From Gordonia zhaorongruii (GTDB taxonomy: Bacteria > Actinomycetota > Actinomycetes > Mycobacteriales > Mycobacteriaceae): a stretch of DNA of 64,000 bases. The position numbers and the translations under genes were made by a program. Under the pieces are notes generated by a model. The model worked only from the letters and a program-made list of their open reading frames with translations, made no database searches and was not told the origin of the DNA. This document shows, one piece after another, positions 1 to 8,433 of this stretch. The DNA is taken from contig NZ_CP041763.1 in assembly GCF_007559005.1 (NCBI RefSeq), positions 2,822,463 through 2,886,462 on the forward strand, given 5' to 3'. Within the stretch, counting starts at the first letter, position 1. Each line of letters begins with the position of its first letter.

Positions 1-506
1 TCGGCAGCCATGGCGCCGAGTTCGCCGAGGGGTTCGACGAGCCACTGACCGCAGAACAGCAGGCCCGTCTCGATCGGGTCATCTCCGAGTTCCGTGCGAT
101 CGCCGCTCAGTACCCGGGAACATCGGTGGAGACCAAACCGGCCAGCACCACCTTGCACGTCCGGAATGCGAGCGGCCCGGACGGCGACGCCGCACTGGCC
201 CTCGCGGCGGCGGGGCCCGCCACGTGGGAAGGCGTGCACGTCACCCTCGGCAAGGCGGTGATCGAACTCGCCGTCATCCAGACCAGCAAGGGCCACGCCC
301 TGGACCGGCTCCGCGCACAGGTCGGGGCCGACGCGGTCCTGTACCTCGGCGACGACGTCACCGATGAGAAGGCGTTCGCTCACCTCACCGGCCCGCGTGA
401 CGTGAGTGTGAAGGTGGGCGACGGCGCGACCGCCGCGCGATACCGCGTGCCCGGTACGGACGACGTCGCGACGGTCCTGGAGACCGTCGTCGCTACCCGG
501 TCTTGA
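1..506 (+). CDS. otsB: Trehalose-6-phosphate phosphatase, C-terminal part (partial)
   Basis: The frame is open from the left edge (first full codon at 3) and runs about 167 codons to TGA at 504-506. It is the C-terminal half of a HAD-superfamily trehalose-phosphatase, which converts trehalose-6-phosphate to trehalose in the cytoplasm. The fragment opens with GSHGAEF, a typical OtsB core motif. It later has the ALDRL segment followed by GDDVTDEKAF, the acidic HAD motif that binds magnesium. Trehalose feeds mycolate transfer in this order, which fits the inferred host. The last 14 bases overlap the end of the converging SDR gene. The N-terminus and catalytic aspartate pair lie outside the window, so completeness cannot be judged. 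Confidence 0.9.
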   Translation, partial: GSHGAEFAEGFDEPLTAEQQARLDRVISEFRAIAAQYPGTSVETKPASTTLHVRNASGPDGDAALALAAAGPATWEGVHVTLGKAVIELAVIQTSKGHALDRLRAQVGADAVLYLGDDVTDEKAFAHLTGPRDVSVKVGDGATAARYRVPGTDDVATVLETVVATRS

Positions 507-1263
507 CGTTGCGGCGGGCGTCCGCCTGATCCCGGGGCTTGAGAACTATCTGGTCTAGATTCACGTGCGGCGGGCGCGAGGCCGCGAACGCGATGACCTC
601 CGCGATGTCGGAGGCCTGCAGCGGGTCCAGGCCCTGGTAGACGGCGTCGGCCTTCTCCGCGTCACCGCCGAAGCGAACGAGCGAGAACTCGGTCTCCACC
701 ATGCCCGGCAGTACTTCGGTGAGCCGGATCGGTTTGCCGAGGAGCTCGAACCGGAGGGTGCGATGCAGAACGCTCTGCGCGTGCTTGGCCGTCGTGTAAC
801 CGGCACCGTTGTCGTAGGCTTCGAGCGCCGCGACCGAGGTGACGGTGACGATCAGTCCGTCGCCGGACGCTTCCAGCAGCGGCAGGAGCGCCTTGGTGAC
901 GCGCAGGGTCCCGATGACGTTGGTCTCCCACATCCACCGCCAGTCCTCGAGGTCGGCGTCGGACACCGGCGCCAGCCCCTTTGCACCGCCCGCGTTGTTC
1001 ACCAGGACGTCGGCACGGTGCAGTGTCGCGACGAAACGCTCCACCGACGCGGCGTCGGTGACGTCGAGATACATGCTCCGGCCGCCGATCTCGGCTGCCA
1101 GCTCATCGGTCCGGTCGGTGCGGCGGGCCCCAAGGACCACCTCGTAGCCGTCCCCGGCCAGCGCCCGGGCCGTCGCCGCTCCGATGCCCGAACTGGCGCC
1201 GGTAACGACCGCGACCTTCCGTTCGGAGCCGGTGTGGGACGGGGACTTTCCTTCAGGACTCAT
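493..1263 (-). CDS. Short-chain dehydrogenase/reductase (Rv0484c-like)
   Basis: Classical SDR of 256 residues. The NAD(P) glycine motif TGASSGIG is at 21-28, NNAG at 89-92, Asn115, Ser143, and the catalytic Y-x3-K pair at Tyr156/Lys160. These show an NAD(P)-dependent oxidoreductase; the substrate cannot be read from sequence. ATG at 1263 is chosen because a TAGAGT box lies 7 nt upstream, which suits a leaderless transcript, and because the glycine motif then sits at the normal distance from the N-terminus. The same frame stays open upstream but that extension lies over the divergent ROK gene and looks like a shadow. The SDR plus divergent ROK pair matches mycobacterial Rv0484c/Rv0485 as I recall it. 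The 3' end overlaps otsB tail to tail. Confidence 0.88.
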   Translation of the reverse strand: MSPEGKSPSHTGSERKVAVVTGASSGIGAATARALAGDGYEVVLGARRTDRTDELAAEIGGRSMYLDVTDAASVERFVATLHRADVLVNNAGGAKGLAPVSDADLEDWRWMWETNVIGTLRVTKALLPLLEASGDGLIVTVTSVAALEAYDNGAGYTTAKHAQSVLHRTLRFELLGKPIRLTEVLPGMVETEFSLVRFGGDAEKADAVYQGLDPLQASDIAEVIAFAASRPPHVNLDQIVLKPRDQADARRNVKTG

Positions 1264-1270
1264 GTAACCC

Positions 1271-1276
1271 ACTCTA
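1271..1276 (-). promoter_or_regulatory. Leaderless -10 box of the SDR gene
   Basis: TAGAGT on the minus strand, 7 nt before the ATG at 1263. It fits the TANNNT -10 pattern of leaderless actinobacterial promoters. Confidence 0.5.
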
Positions 1277-1292
1277 GGCAAATCCGGGCTGC

Positions 1293-1298
1293 TATGTT
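1293..1298 (+). promoter_or_regulatory. Leaderless -10 box of the ROK regulator
   Basis: TATGTT, 7 nt before the ATG at 1306. It overlaps the alternative ATG at 1294, which argues for 1306 as the real start. Confidence 0.45.
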
Positions 1299-1305
1299 CG
1301 ACGCC

Positions 1306-2436
1306 ATGGGCGGTATCGGTGTTGTTCCGGCGAGGCTTCGCGTCGGCACCGGACCGACGGCCTCGGTACTCCATGCGATCCGCACCAACGGTCCGGCGAC
1401 CCGCGATCAGATCGTCGTCGCCGTCGACCTGTCGCCTGCGACCGTCAATCGGCAGGTGAACGCACTGCTCGAAGCGAAGGTGATCGTCGAGCGAGCCGAT
1501 CTGGTGGATCCGGGTGCCATCGGGCGTCCCAAACTCCCACTCACCGTCGACTGCGATCACTACTGCGTCGCCGGCATGCACATCGGCGCGCGACGGACCG
1601 CCCTCGTGATCGCCGACCTGCGCGGCCGGACCCTCTACTCGCACGCCATCAGGACGCGGGACTTCTCCAGCTCCGACCCGAAGGCGGCGATCGTCCGACT
1701 GTGCGGCCAGCTGAGGGAGCTCGCCGATCGCTTCTCCGGTCGGCGCGTGCTGTGGGGCGGGGCGGCACTCGGCGGGGCCGTCGACGCCGACACCGGAGTC
1801 ATCGACCATCCGATCCTCCACTGGCAGGGACAGCCGTTAGGTGCTGAGCTGGCCGAGGCTCTCGGCGTGCCGGTCTCGGTGTCCGAGCACGTCCAAGCCA
1901 TGGCCGCCGCCGAGCTCATCCTGTCCGGCGCTATGGTGCGCGGCCAGTCCGGACTGTTCTTCTACGCTCGCGAGACGGTCGGCATGGCGATGACGTTCGC
2001 GGGCGAAGTCCACCAGCCCCAGCACGGTGCGGGGACGATCGCCGGCCTAACCGTGACTCCCGGAGTCCTCGCGGACGAACCTGTCGCGGCACTGCAATCG
2101 GTGATCGGCACCGCCGCGATGAAGGCGGCGGGCGCGCGGCTGGGCGTGGAACCCGACGCGGGCATCATCGCCGACGAACGCGCTCGCGTACTCGGGAACG
2201 CGGTGGCCGCCATGCGCGACGTCGTCAATCCCGACGAGGTGGTCGTCGCCGGGCACGCGTTCGCGGCGCACCCGCACGGACTCGCTCCGGTGCAGGCTGC
2301 GTTCGACGAGGCCACCGCAATCCCTCGCCCGCTCGAGATCACCCCGACCTGCTTCGGCGCCCACGTGCCCGAGGCAGCCGCGATCGCCGTCGCGCTGTCC
2401 GCGGTGTACGCGGATCCGCTGGCCGTCGTTCAGTAG
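1306..2436 (+). CDS. ROK-family transcriptional regulator (Rv0485-like)
   Basis: 376 residues. An N-terminal winged helix-turn-helix (about 18-62, with TRDQIVVAVDLSPATVNRQV) is followed by a ROK/sugar-kinase-like fold. The kinase hallmarks are missing: no D-x-G-x-T phosphate loop and no CGCxGCxE zinc motif. The C-terminal part is therefore a sensor, not a kinase. It probably binds a sugar or sugar phosphate and acts as a repressor or activator; no ligand can be named. Only 42 bp separate it from the divergent SDR start, so it is well placed to control both genes. ATG 1306 is chosen for its upstream TATGTT box; ATG 1294 is a 4-codon alternative. In M. tuberculosis the syntenic gene is Rv0485. 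Confidence 0.85.
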   Translation: MGGIGVVPARLRVGTGPTASVLHAIRTNGPATRDQIVVAVDLSPATVNRQVNALLEAKVIVERADLVDPGAIGRPKLPLTVDCDHYCVAGMHIGARRTALVIADLRGRTLYSHAIRTRDFSSSDPKAAIVRLCGQLRELADRFSGRRVLWGGAALGGAVDADTGVIDHPILHWQGQPLGAELAEALGVPVSVSEHVQAMAAAELILSGAMVRGQSGLFFYARETVGMAMTFAGEVHQPQHGAGTIAGLTVTPGVLADEPVAALQSVIGTAAMKAAGARLGVEPDAGIIADERARVLGNAVAAMRDVVNPDEVVVAGHAFAAHPHGLAPVQAAFDEATAIPRPLEITPTCFGAHVPEAAAIAVALSAVYADPLAVVQ

Positions 2437-2471
2437 TCGGCGCCGGCCGAAATACGGGGCGGTGATGCGAG

Positions 2472-3149
2472 CTACTCGGGGAAACCGTCGAGGACGGTGC
2501 GCGTCCCGGACAGACCCAGCCTGCTCGCACCCGCGGCGATCAGCTCCGCGGCGAACTCCGCCGTGCGGATCCCGCCGCTCGCTTTGACTCCCGCACTCGA
2601 GCCGACGGCCGACCGCATCACCTCGACGGCCTGCACGCTCGCGCCGCCGGCCGGGTGAAAGCCGGTCGACGTCTTCACGAAGTCGGCGCCGGCGTCCACG
2701 GCCTTGCGGCAGACGGCGGTCAGCCCCTCGTCACCGACGGCTTCGAGCAGGACCGCCGATTCGACGATCACCTTGAGCACGACGTCCTGGCCGATCCCCT
2801 CACGCACGGTGAGCACGTCGGCGAACACCTCGTCGAATCGCCCGTCCACGGCAGCACCCACGTCGATCACCATGTCGATCTCCTGCGCACCGCTCTCCAC
2901 CGCGAATCGGGCCTCAGCCGCCTTCACCAGCGAATGATGCTTACCCGACGGGAAGCCCGCCACAACGCACGTGCGTGCAGCTCCGGTGTCCATCGGCAGC
3001 ATCGACGGTGAGAGGCAGATCGAGTACACGCCCAGATCGAGACCTTCCGCGACCGCCGCCTCGGCGGCGTCCCTGGTCGCTTCCGGTTTGAGGAGGGTGT
3101 GGTCGACGAGCGCCGCCACGGCGGATCTGTTCAGGTTGCTGTTCGTCAC
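2472..3149 (-). CDS. deoC: Deoxyribose-phosphate aldolase
   Basis: 225-residue class I aldolase that splits 2-deoxyribose-5-phosphate into glyceraldehyde-3-phosphate and acetaldehyde in deoxynucleoside salvage. Schiff-base Lys159 lies in DFVKTSTGF, with Asp92 in the EIDMVID strand and Lys189 in [10 protein letters not shown] completing the active site. Length and motif order are those of the family. The start is GTG at 3149; upstream in-frame codons would run into the divergent purU. Only 26 bp separate the two divergent starts. No clear Shine-Dalgarno or TANNNT box is visible for this gene. The 3' end faces the ROK gene 35 bp away. It corresponds to Rv0478 in the conserved order. Confidence 0.95.
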   Translation of the reverse strand: MTNSNLNRSAVAALVDHTLLKPEATRDAAEAAVAEGLDLGVYSICLSPSMLPMDTGAARTCVVAGFPSGKHHSLVKAAEARFAVESGAQEIDMVIDVGAAVDGRFDEVFADVLTVREGIGQDVVLKVIVESAVLLEAVGDEGLTAVCRKAVDAGADFVKTSTGFHPAGGASVQAVEVMRSAVGSSAGVKASGGIRTAEFAAELIAAGASRLGLSGTRTVLDGFPE

Positions 3150-3175
3150 AGGAACGAGCTTGGCACACTGGACGG

Positions 3176-4069
3176 GTGACCACTCCCCACAGCCCCGCAC
3201 CGGCCGACAACGGACGGCGACTGGTTCTGTCCCTCGGATGCCCGGACCGCACCGGAATCGTCGCCGCCATCTCCGGCTTCATCGCCGAGATCGGCGGTTG
3301 GATCACCGAAGCCGCGTACCACTCGGATGCGACCTCCGGCTGGTTCTTCACGCGGCAGGCGGTGCGCGCCGACACCCTCGAGTTGTCCGTGGACGAGGTG
3401 CGCGATCGCTTCGCCGAGCTCGCCGCATCGATGGGTCCCGACACCGAGTGGCAGTTATCCGATTCTGGCGCCGAGCAATCGGTGGTGCTCCTGGTAAGCC
3501 GCGACAGCCACTGCCTCATCGACCTTCTCGGGCGCGCCGAGCGCGGCGAGTTCCCCGCCACCATCTCGGCCGTCATCGGCAATCACCGGGACCTCGAGGA
3601 GCTCACCACCCGGTTCGGCGTGCCGTTCCACCACGTACCGTTCTCCGCCGACTCGAAAGCAGAGTCCTTCGCGGAACTGCAGCGGATCGTCGACGGCTAC
3701 GCGCCGGCGGCGATCATCCTCGCGCGCTTCATGCAGATCCTGCCGCCGGACCTGTGCGAGGCGTGGGCGGGACGGGCCATCAACATCCACCACAGCTTCC
3801 TGCCGAGCTTCGTCGGCGCTCGCCCCTACCACCAGGCGTTCGAACGCGGTGTGAAGCTCATCGGCGCCACCTGTCACTACGTGACCGCCGACCTCGACGC
3901 AGGCCCGATCATCGAACAGGACGTCAGCCGCATCAACCACGACCACTCGACCGCCGACATGGTCCGGCAGGGCCGGGACATCGAGGCTCTCGTGCTCTCA
4001 CGTGGCGTGCGCTGGCACCTCGAGCACCGGGTGCTGGTCCACGGTCATAAGACCGTGGTCTTCGCCTGA
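3176..4069 (+). CDS. purU: Formyltetrahydrofolate deformylase
   Basis: 297 residues. An N-terminal ACT domain (about 15-95, beginning [17 protein letters not shown]) is followed by a formyltransferase-like hydrolase domain. The segment [11 protein letters not shown] near residue 205 holds the Asn/His catalytic residues, and DAGPIIEQD supplies the catalytic Asp. The enzyme hydrolyses 10-formyl-THF to formate and THF, balancing one-carbon pools and supplying formate to purine synthesis. The start is GTG at 3176, which makes the ACT domain begin at the usual place. It stands alone between deoC (divergent) and the DUF2993 gene (convergent, 32 bp). In M. tuberculosis purU is elsewhere as I recall, so it looks like a local insertion in the conserved order. 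Confidence 0.93.
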   Translation: MTTPHSPAPADNGRRLVLSLGCPDRTGIVAAISGFIAEIGGWITEAAYHSDATSGWFFTRQAVRADTLELSVDEVRDRFAELAASMGPDTEWQLSDSGAEQSVVLLVSRDSHCLIDLLGRAERGEFPATISAVIGNHRDLEELTTRFGVPFHHVPFSADSKAESFAELQRIVDGYAPAAIILARFMQILPPDLCEAWAGRAINIHHSFLPSFVGARPYHQAFERGVKLIGATCHYVTADLDAGPIIEQDVSRINHDHSTADMVRQGRDIEALVLSRGVRWHLEHRVLVHGHKTVVFA

Positions 4070-4101
4070 TCCGCTGACCTGGGACCGCTCCACCGGGACC
4101 G

Positions 4102-5223
4102 TTACACCGAGCAGCCGTCCGACGACTGGTTCTGGTTCCCTGTGCTCGCAGACTTCAGATCGACGTCGTGACCGCTGAACCCGAAATCGACACCCGACTG
4201 CTTGACCGCGAACTCCTGGATCGTGATCTGGTCGAACATCGGACCGAACATGGACTTCGTCATCTGATCGACGATCGGCTGGGCGAAGTCCTGCGGCACA
4301 CCGAAGACCAGTGCCGAGGCGTCGGTGACGTCGAACGTGACCTTCCCGTCGGTCAGCTTCGGCTTCAGGGTGACGCTCACCGGCACCGAGATGATCATCT
4401 GGAGGTTCGCATTCACCTTCAGTGTTCCCGCGCCTTCGTCGGCGGTGATCTTCTCGATGGCCGGGCCACCGCTCGCCCCTCCACCACTGCTCAACTCAGT
4501 GACCCGGTCGTACGGCAGAAAGCCGTTGCCGTTCATCGACTGCACGCTGCCACCGTCGGTGCTGATTCCCTCGGCACGAGCGTGCAAGCGCATCTGGGTG
4601 GAGTCGCCATCTGCCGTGTCGACCTGCACCCACGGAACGTCGCTGCCGAACGCCGACAGGATCACCGGCTTACGCGACACCGAGACGTCGGTCGGCGCGC
4701 CCGTGAGGTCGCCGAAGGCCGTCTCCATGCAGCTCGTCACCTTGTGACGAAGATAGAGCTCGGAGCCGACACCGGCGATCACCAGTAGCAGGACCACGGC
4801 CGAGCAGACCAGTGCGATCGTGCGCCGACGGCCTCGCTTGCCGCCCGTGGGCGCGGAATGCGGAACCGGCTGCTGCGGGCCCGCAGGGGGGAACTCCGCG
4901 CTGCCGCTCCCGGTGGGAGGAGCGAATCCGCCGGTTCCGACGGCGTCCATCTGTCTGGTGGGCGGACGGTTCGCCTGCGAGTACGCCTCCGCGCCCGGCT
5001 GGAGGCGATTCGGGTCGATCGGCCCGGTCCTCACTTCTCCAGTCGGTGCGTCCGGCGATCCGGTCGGCGCGGCGCCCCCTGGTCCAGGAGCGGGCTGTGC
5101 CGTCTCATCGGAGGGCGTCGGCTCCCACGGAGACCGTTCGGAGCCGGGAGGCAGATCAGACGCCGCCGGATCGGAGGCAGCATCGTCAGCGCGCTTCTCG
5201 TCGTGTCCGTCCGAGTCGGTCAT
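4102..5223 (-). CDS. DUF2993 (LmeA-like) membrane-anchored protein, Rv0479c-like
   Basis: 373 residues in three parts: a disordered Pro/Ala/Gly-rich cytoplasmic N-terminus (1-130), one transmembrane helix (about 135-157, preceded by KRGRRR), and an extracytoplasmic domain with the pattern of DUF2993. LmeA of mycobacteria, from the same family, takes part in lipomannan/lipoarabinomannan maturation, so an envelope role is likely but unproven here. The ATG at 5223 shares one base with the TGA of the nitrilase-like gene (TGATG), so the two are translationally coupled. The order matches Rv0480c-Rv0479c. The C-terminus is Ser/Asn/Gln-rich and ends in a single Cys. Confidence 0.75.
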   Translation of the reverse strand: MTDSDGHDEKRADDAASDPAASDLPPGSERSPWEPTPSDETAQPAPGPGGAAPTGSPDAPTGEVRTGPIDPNRLQPGAEAYSQANRPPTRQMDAVGTGGFAPPTGSGSAEFPPAGPQQPVPHSAPTGGKRGRRRTIALVCSAVVLLLVIAGVGSELYLRHKVTSCMETAFGDLTGAPTDVSVSRKPVILSAFGSDVPWVQVDTADGDSTQMRLHARAEGISTDGGSVQSMNGNGFLPYDRVTELSSGGGASGGPAIEKITADEGAGTLKVNANLQMIISVPVSVTLKPKLTDGKVTFDVTDASALVFGVPQDFAQPIVDQMTKSMFGPMFDQITIQEFAVKQSGVDFGFSGHDVDLKSASTGNQNQSSDGCSV

Positions 5224-6041
5224 CAGGCATCGGTCCCATCCAGGCGGGGAATGTCCCGGCGATTGGCGAGGGTCGCCAACGCCGTGCGCGCCTTGTCGGT
5301 TCGGGCGAGGTCGACATCGTGCGTGCCGACCTGTTCTTCAGAGTCGTAATCGATGATTACGCTACCGAACGGGTCTGAGAGACGACTATGACCAATCCCG
5401 GTGGGTGCTGAGGATTTCCGCACGTCCGGATCCGCTGGCAGCGCCTGCCCGACGGCCGCAACGAACGCCGAGGAATCCAGCGCACGTGCGGCGGCCAGCA
5501 GTCGCCACTGCTCTGCTTTCCCCGGTCCCGCTCCCCACGACGCGGGCGCGACGATCAACTCGGCGCCACGCCTCGCGAGTTCGATGAACAGTTCGGGGAA
5601 CCTAATGTCGTAACAGGTCGCCACCCCGACCCGATGCCCGCCGAGCTCGAACACAACAGGATCGTCGCCCGCCGCGATGGTCTTCGACTCCTGGAAACCG
5701 AATGCGTCGAACAAGTGGATCTTGTCGTAACCGACCGGCGGCAGTCCGGGCCTGGCCACGAGCAAGGTGTTCCGGATTCGCCCATCGTCCGCGGGAGTGA
5801 ACATCCCGACCACTGCTGCCACGCCGGCTTCGTCGACGGCGGCCCGTACCCGTGAGGCCCACGGCCCGTCGAGCGGCTGTGCGACGTCGTGCAACGGGAC
5901 ACCGAACCGGCACATGGATGCCTCCGGAAAGACGACCAGTTCCGCTCCGGCAGCGGCCGCCCCGCCGATCTCGTCGACGATCCGGGCCAGATTCGCCTCC
6001 GGATCGGTGCCGGTCGAGATCTGCGCCATGGTGAGCCTCAT
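5223..6041 (-). CDS. Carbon-nitrogen hydrolase (nitrilase superfamily, Rv0480c-like)
   Basis: 272 residues with the full nitrilase triad: Glu40 (VVFPEA), Lys107 (DKIHLFD) and Cys143 (VATCYDIRFPEL). These enzymes cut non-peptide C-N bonds in amides. The Nit2/omega-amidase-like spacing and the YDIRFPE context suggest a small-amide or alpha-ketoglutaramate/deaminated-glutathione type substrate, which is only an inference. ATG 6041 is chosen because GAGGAGG lies just upstream at correct spacing; the frame is open further upstream without support. The gene is coupled to the DUF2993 gene by a one-base overlap. The 247 bp upstream, up to the DUF2505 stop at 6289, hold no other gene I can support. 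Confidence 0.87.
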   Translation of the reverse strand: MRLTMAQISTGTDPEANLARIVDEIGGAAAAGAELVVFPEASMCRFGVPLHDVAQPLDGPWASRVRAAVDEAGVAAVVGMFTPADDGRIRNTLLVARPGLPPVGYDKIHLFDAFGFQESKTIAAGDDPVVFELGGHRVGVATCYDIRFPELFIELARRGAELIVAPASWGAGPGKAEQWRLLAAARALDSSAFVAAVGQALPADPDVRKSSAPTGIGHSRLSDPFGSVIIDYDSEEQVGTHDVDLARTDKARTALATLANRRDIPRLDGTDA

Positions 6042-6288
6042 CGGATCCTCCTCGGTTCTCGGACCGGTGGCTCGATCCGCTGCCGCTGGTAACGGGCCGA
6101 TCCCTAGGTCCACTAGTCGAGCTGATGAATGCGGCGAAGCAGTGATCCGCATCGAGCGACTGCGACGCTCACCACGATAGTGCGGCGTCGGGCCCGAGGA
6201 CTGCTGTGCCGAAACAACGCTCCACCAGTTACCGCTCGAGAACACCGGCTACGGTCGAAACCGGCCCCGCCGGCTGCGACCGGCCTGT

Positions 6289-6801
6289 TCACGCGAGGTT
6301 CTTGGCCACCCAGTCAGCAGTGAACTCGCCTTCCCCGCGGAACAGATCGACGAGATTCACGAGCATCAACTGCTCCAGTTTGCCGTTGATGAACGGCAGG
6401 AACACCTTCACCTCGGTGGTCTTGCGAATGGTGCAGCCGGACTCGGTCGGGAACAGCTCCTGCTCGCCGTTGAGGGAACCCGGCCCCGCCGGGATCGACG
6501 CGGTGTACGTGCCTTCGGTACTCGCCGCATCGAACGCGCCGAGCGTCTCGACGCGCGTGATGATCATGTCCTTCATCATCACGGTCTGCGCGATCGGTGG
6601 AAGCATCTCCCTGGTGAGGGTCTGCTTCAAGACCACGCGCATACCCGCGTCGCTGGATTCGAACTCTTCGACGTTCGAGATGGGAGTCAGTTCCCGGAAC
6701 CCCTCCATGAGGGCATCCCAGTACCTGCGCTGCATCTGCGCCTGGTAGAGCTTTTCCGCCGGGTGCTCGTAGCGGGCGGAATAACTGAGCCGTCTTGCCA
6801 T
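6289..6801 (-). CDS. DUF2505 protein, SRPBCC-like (Rv0481c-like), copy 1
   Basis: 170 residues with the pattern of actinobacterial DUF2505, a START/SRPBCC-like fold expected to hold a hydrophobic ligand. It begins RRLSYSARYEHPAEKLY, typical of the family strand-helix start. It has no signal peptide or membrane segment, so it should be cytoplasmic. It lies 21 bp downstream of a second DUF2505 gene on the same strand. A TACCCT box 7 nt before its ATG suggests it can also be transcribed from its own leaderless start. The two copies are clearly diverged, so the duplication is not recent. Molecular function is unknown. Confidence 0.75.
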   Translation of the reverse strand: MARRLSYSARYEHPAEKLYQAQMQRRYWDALMEGFRELTPISNVEEFESSDAGMRVVLKQTLTREMLPPIAQTVMMKDMIITRVETLGAFDAASTEGTYTASIPAGPGSLNGEQELFPTESGCTIRKTTEVKVFLPFINGKLEQLMLVNLVDLFRGEGEFTADWVAKNLA

Positions 6802-6808
6802 GCAGCCC

Positions 6809-6814
6809 AGGGTA
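6809..6814 (-). promoter_or_regulatory. Leaderless -10 box of DUF2505 copy 1
   Basis: TACCCT on the minus strand, 7 nt before the ATG at 6801, inside the 21-bp gap between the two DUF2505 genes. Confidence 0.4.
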
Positions 6815-6822
6815 ACGGCGAG

Positions 6823-7311
6823 TTAACCCTGCTGGAAATCGAGTGTTGCGTCGCGCTCTGCATCGAGGAGGATGACGACCTGATCGATCACTGCACTCTC
6901 GATCTTGCCGCCGACGAACGGGATCGCCACATCGACCGTGCCCTTGTAGCGGGAGGTGGCCGGATCACCGATGATCGCGATGTCACCCGAGATCGTGGCG
7001 GGAGCTCCCGTCACCGACGCCTCCATGCGTCCGGTGATCGATTCGCCCGCCTTGGTGAACACGCACTTTCGCGGAATCTCCAGGTCACCGGGCCGCACCG
7101 CGGTGACCGCCTTCGGCAGGTTCGCGGCGTCGACACCCTGCTTGGTGACGACGGTGACCTTGTCGCCCTCCACGGAGAACGACTCCAGGGCACCGTGGTC
7201 GCCGTTGGTCTGCTGCAGCAGATCCCGCCAGTACTGTTCGGTCGAGATCATCGACCAGAGGACGTCCACGGAGAACGGGTAGCTGACCGAGTGCTCGAAG
7301 TTGCTCGACAT
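6823..7311 (-). CDS. DUF2505 protein, SRPBCC-like (Rv0481c-like), copy 2
   Basis: 162 residues beginning SSNFEHSVSYPFSVDVLW, again the DUF2505/SRPBCC pattern, with the C-terminal helix region GGKIESAVIDQ that closes the ligand pocket in this fold. Cytoplasmic; function unknown. It is divergent from murB with only 24 bp between the two ATGs, and it precedes DUF2505 copy 1 by 21 bp on the same strand. Start 7311 is supported by a TAACCT box 7 nt upstream and by the lack of any Shine-Dalgarno. In M. tuberculosis a single DUF2505 gene (Rv0481c) sits beside murB as I recall, so the second copy is an addition in this lineage. Confidence 0.75.
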   Translation of the reverse strand: MSSNFEHSVSYPFSVDVLWSMISTEQYWRDLLQQTNGDHGALESFSVEGDKVTVVTKQGVDAANLPKAVTAVRPGDLEIPRKCVFTKAGESITGRMEASVTGAPATISGDIAIIGDPATSRYKGTVDVAIPFVGGKIESAVIDQVVILLDAERDATLDFQQG

Positions 7312-7318
7312 GAGGGAG

Positions 7319-7328
7319 AGGTTACCGT
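7319..7328. promoter_or_regulatory. Overlapping divergent -10 boxes, murB and DUF2505
   Basis: The 24-bp gap holds TACCGT on plus (7323-7328, 7 nt before the murB ATG) and TAACCT on minus (7319-7324, 7 nt before the DUF2505 ATG). The two boxes share bases 7323-7324, so RNA polymerase can hardly occupy both at once. Confidence 0.5.
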
Positions 7329-7335
7329 TACCGGC

Positions 7336-8433
7336 ATGAGTCACGCACAGCACTCCAGCGGTGCGGCCGCATCGAATGCGCTCCTGTCGGAATTCACCAC
7401 GCTACGACTGGGCGGTCCGGCACGAGCCCTCGTCGAATGCACCGACACCGCATCCCTCGTGGAGACTGTCACCGGATTGGACCGGGCCGGTGAACCCGCC
7501 CTGCTGATCGGCGGCGGATCGAACCTGGTCGTCGGGGACGATGGATTCGACGGGACCGCCGTCGTCGTGCGCAACACCGGTATCGACATCACCGACGACG
7601 CAGAGCAGCCCTACGTGACGGCCGCGGCGGGCACGGACTGGGATGCCCTCGTCGCCGCGACCGTGGACGCCGGGTACGGCGGTCTCGAGTGCCTCTCCGG
7701 GATCCCCGGGGCCGCGGGCACCACCCCGGTGCAGAACGTCGGAGCGTACGGGGCCGAGGTCGGAGACCTGCTGCGCGCTGTCGAACTCCTCGACCGGGCC
7801 ACCGGCGAGACCCGCTGGGTCGGGCCGGCCGATCTGAACCTCGGCTACCGGACGTCCGATCTGAAAGGTCGTGACGATCACGTGGTGCTGACCGTCGAGT
7901 TCCGCCTGAATGCGGGTGGCCGGTCCCAGCCGATCGCGTACCGCGAGTTGGCGCGCACGCTCGGCGTCGACGAGGGCGCCAGCGCACCGGCGGCGTCGGT
8001 GCGCGAACAGGTCCTCGCCTTGCGCCGCGGCAAGGGCATGGTCCTGGACCCGCCGGATCACGACACGTGGAGCGCGGGTTCGTTCTTCACCAACCCGATC
8101 GTGGACGACGACCGGATCGACGAGACCATCGCGACCATCCGCAGCCGGGTGGGACACGACGTGGCGATCCCCCGCTTCCCGGCGGGTGACGGGCTATCGA
8201 AGCTGTCCGCAGGATGGCTGATCGAGCGAGCCGGATTCACCCGCGGTTACCCGGACGACGACGCCCCCGCCCGGCTCTCCACCAAGCACACTCTGGCACT
8301 GACCAACCGCGGAGCGGCGACCACCGCCGATCTGCTGTCACTGGCGGGACGGGTCCGGGACGGTGTACGCGACGCGTTCGGCGTCGAGCTCCACCCCGAA
8401 CCCGTGTTCGTCAACTGCTCAATGCCTCGCTGA
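7336..8433 (+). CDS. murB: UDP-N-acetylenolpyruvoylglucosamine reductase
   Basis: 365-residue type I MurB, the FAD enzyme that reduces UDP-GlcNAc-enolpyruvate to UDP-MurNAc with NADPH in cytoplasmic peptidoglycan precursor synthesis. The FAD-binding region has LLIGGGSNLVV near residue 55 and SGIPGAAGTTPVQNVGAYG near 120-138. YRTSDLK lies in the middle. The catalytic serine is in SAGSFFTNP, and the C-terminal glutamate is in ELHPEPVFV. ATG 7336 follows a TACCGT box by 7 nt, a leaderless arrangement. The last 23 bases overlap the convergent hydrolase gene. It corresponds to Rv0482 in the conserved order. Confidence 0.96.
   Translation: MSHAQHSSGAAASNALLSEFTTLRLGGPARALVECTDTASLVETVTGLDRAGEPALLIGGGSNLVVGDDGFDGTAVVVRNTGIDITDDAEQPYVTAAAGTDWDALVAATVDAGYGGLECLSGIPGAAGTTPVQNVGAYGAEVGDLLRAVELLDRATGETRWVGPADLNLGYRTSDLKGRDDHVVLTVEFRLNAGGRSQPIAYRELARTLGVDEGASAPAASVREQVLALRRGKGMVLDPPDHDTWSAGSFFTNPIVDDDRIDETIATIRSRVGHDVAIPRFPAGDGLSKLSAGWLIERAGFTRGYPDDDAPARLSTKHTLALTNRGAATTADLLSLAGRVRDGVRDAFGVELHPEPVFVNCSMPR

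Noticed and set aside
565..1305. Long upstream extension of the ROK frame
   Set aside because: It lies antisense to the SDR coding region, whose motifs are clear, and the leaderless box before 1306 gives a better start.
1264..1821. Upstream extension of the SDR frame on minus
   Set aside because: Covers the ROK coding region in antisense and adds low-complexity residues before a complete SDR.
3150..3175. Leaderless promoters for deoC and purU
   Set aside because: The 26-bp gap contains no TANNNT at 6-7 nt before either start.
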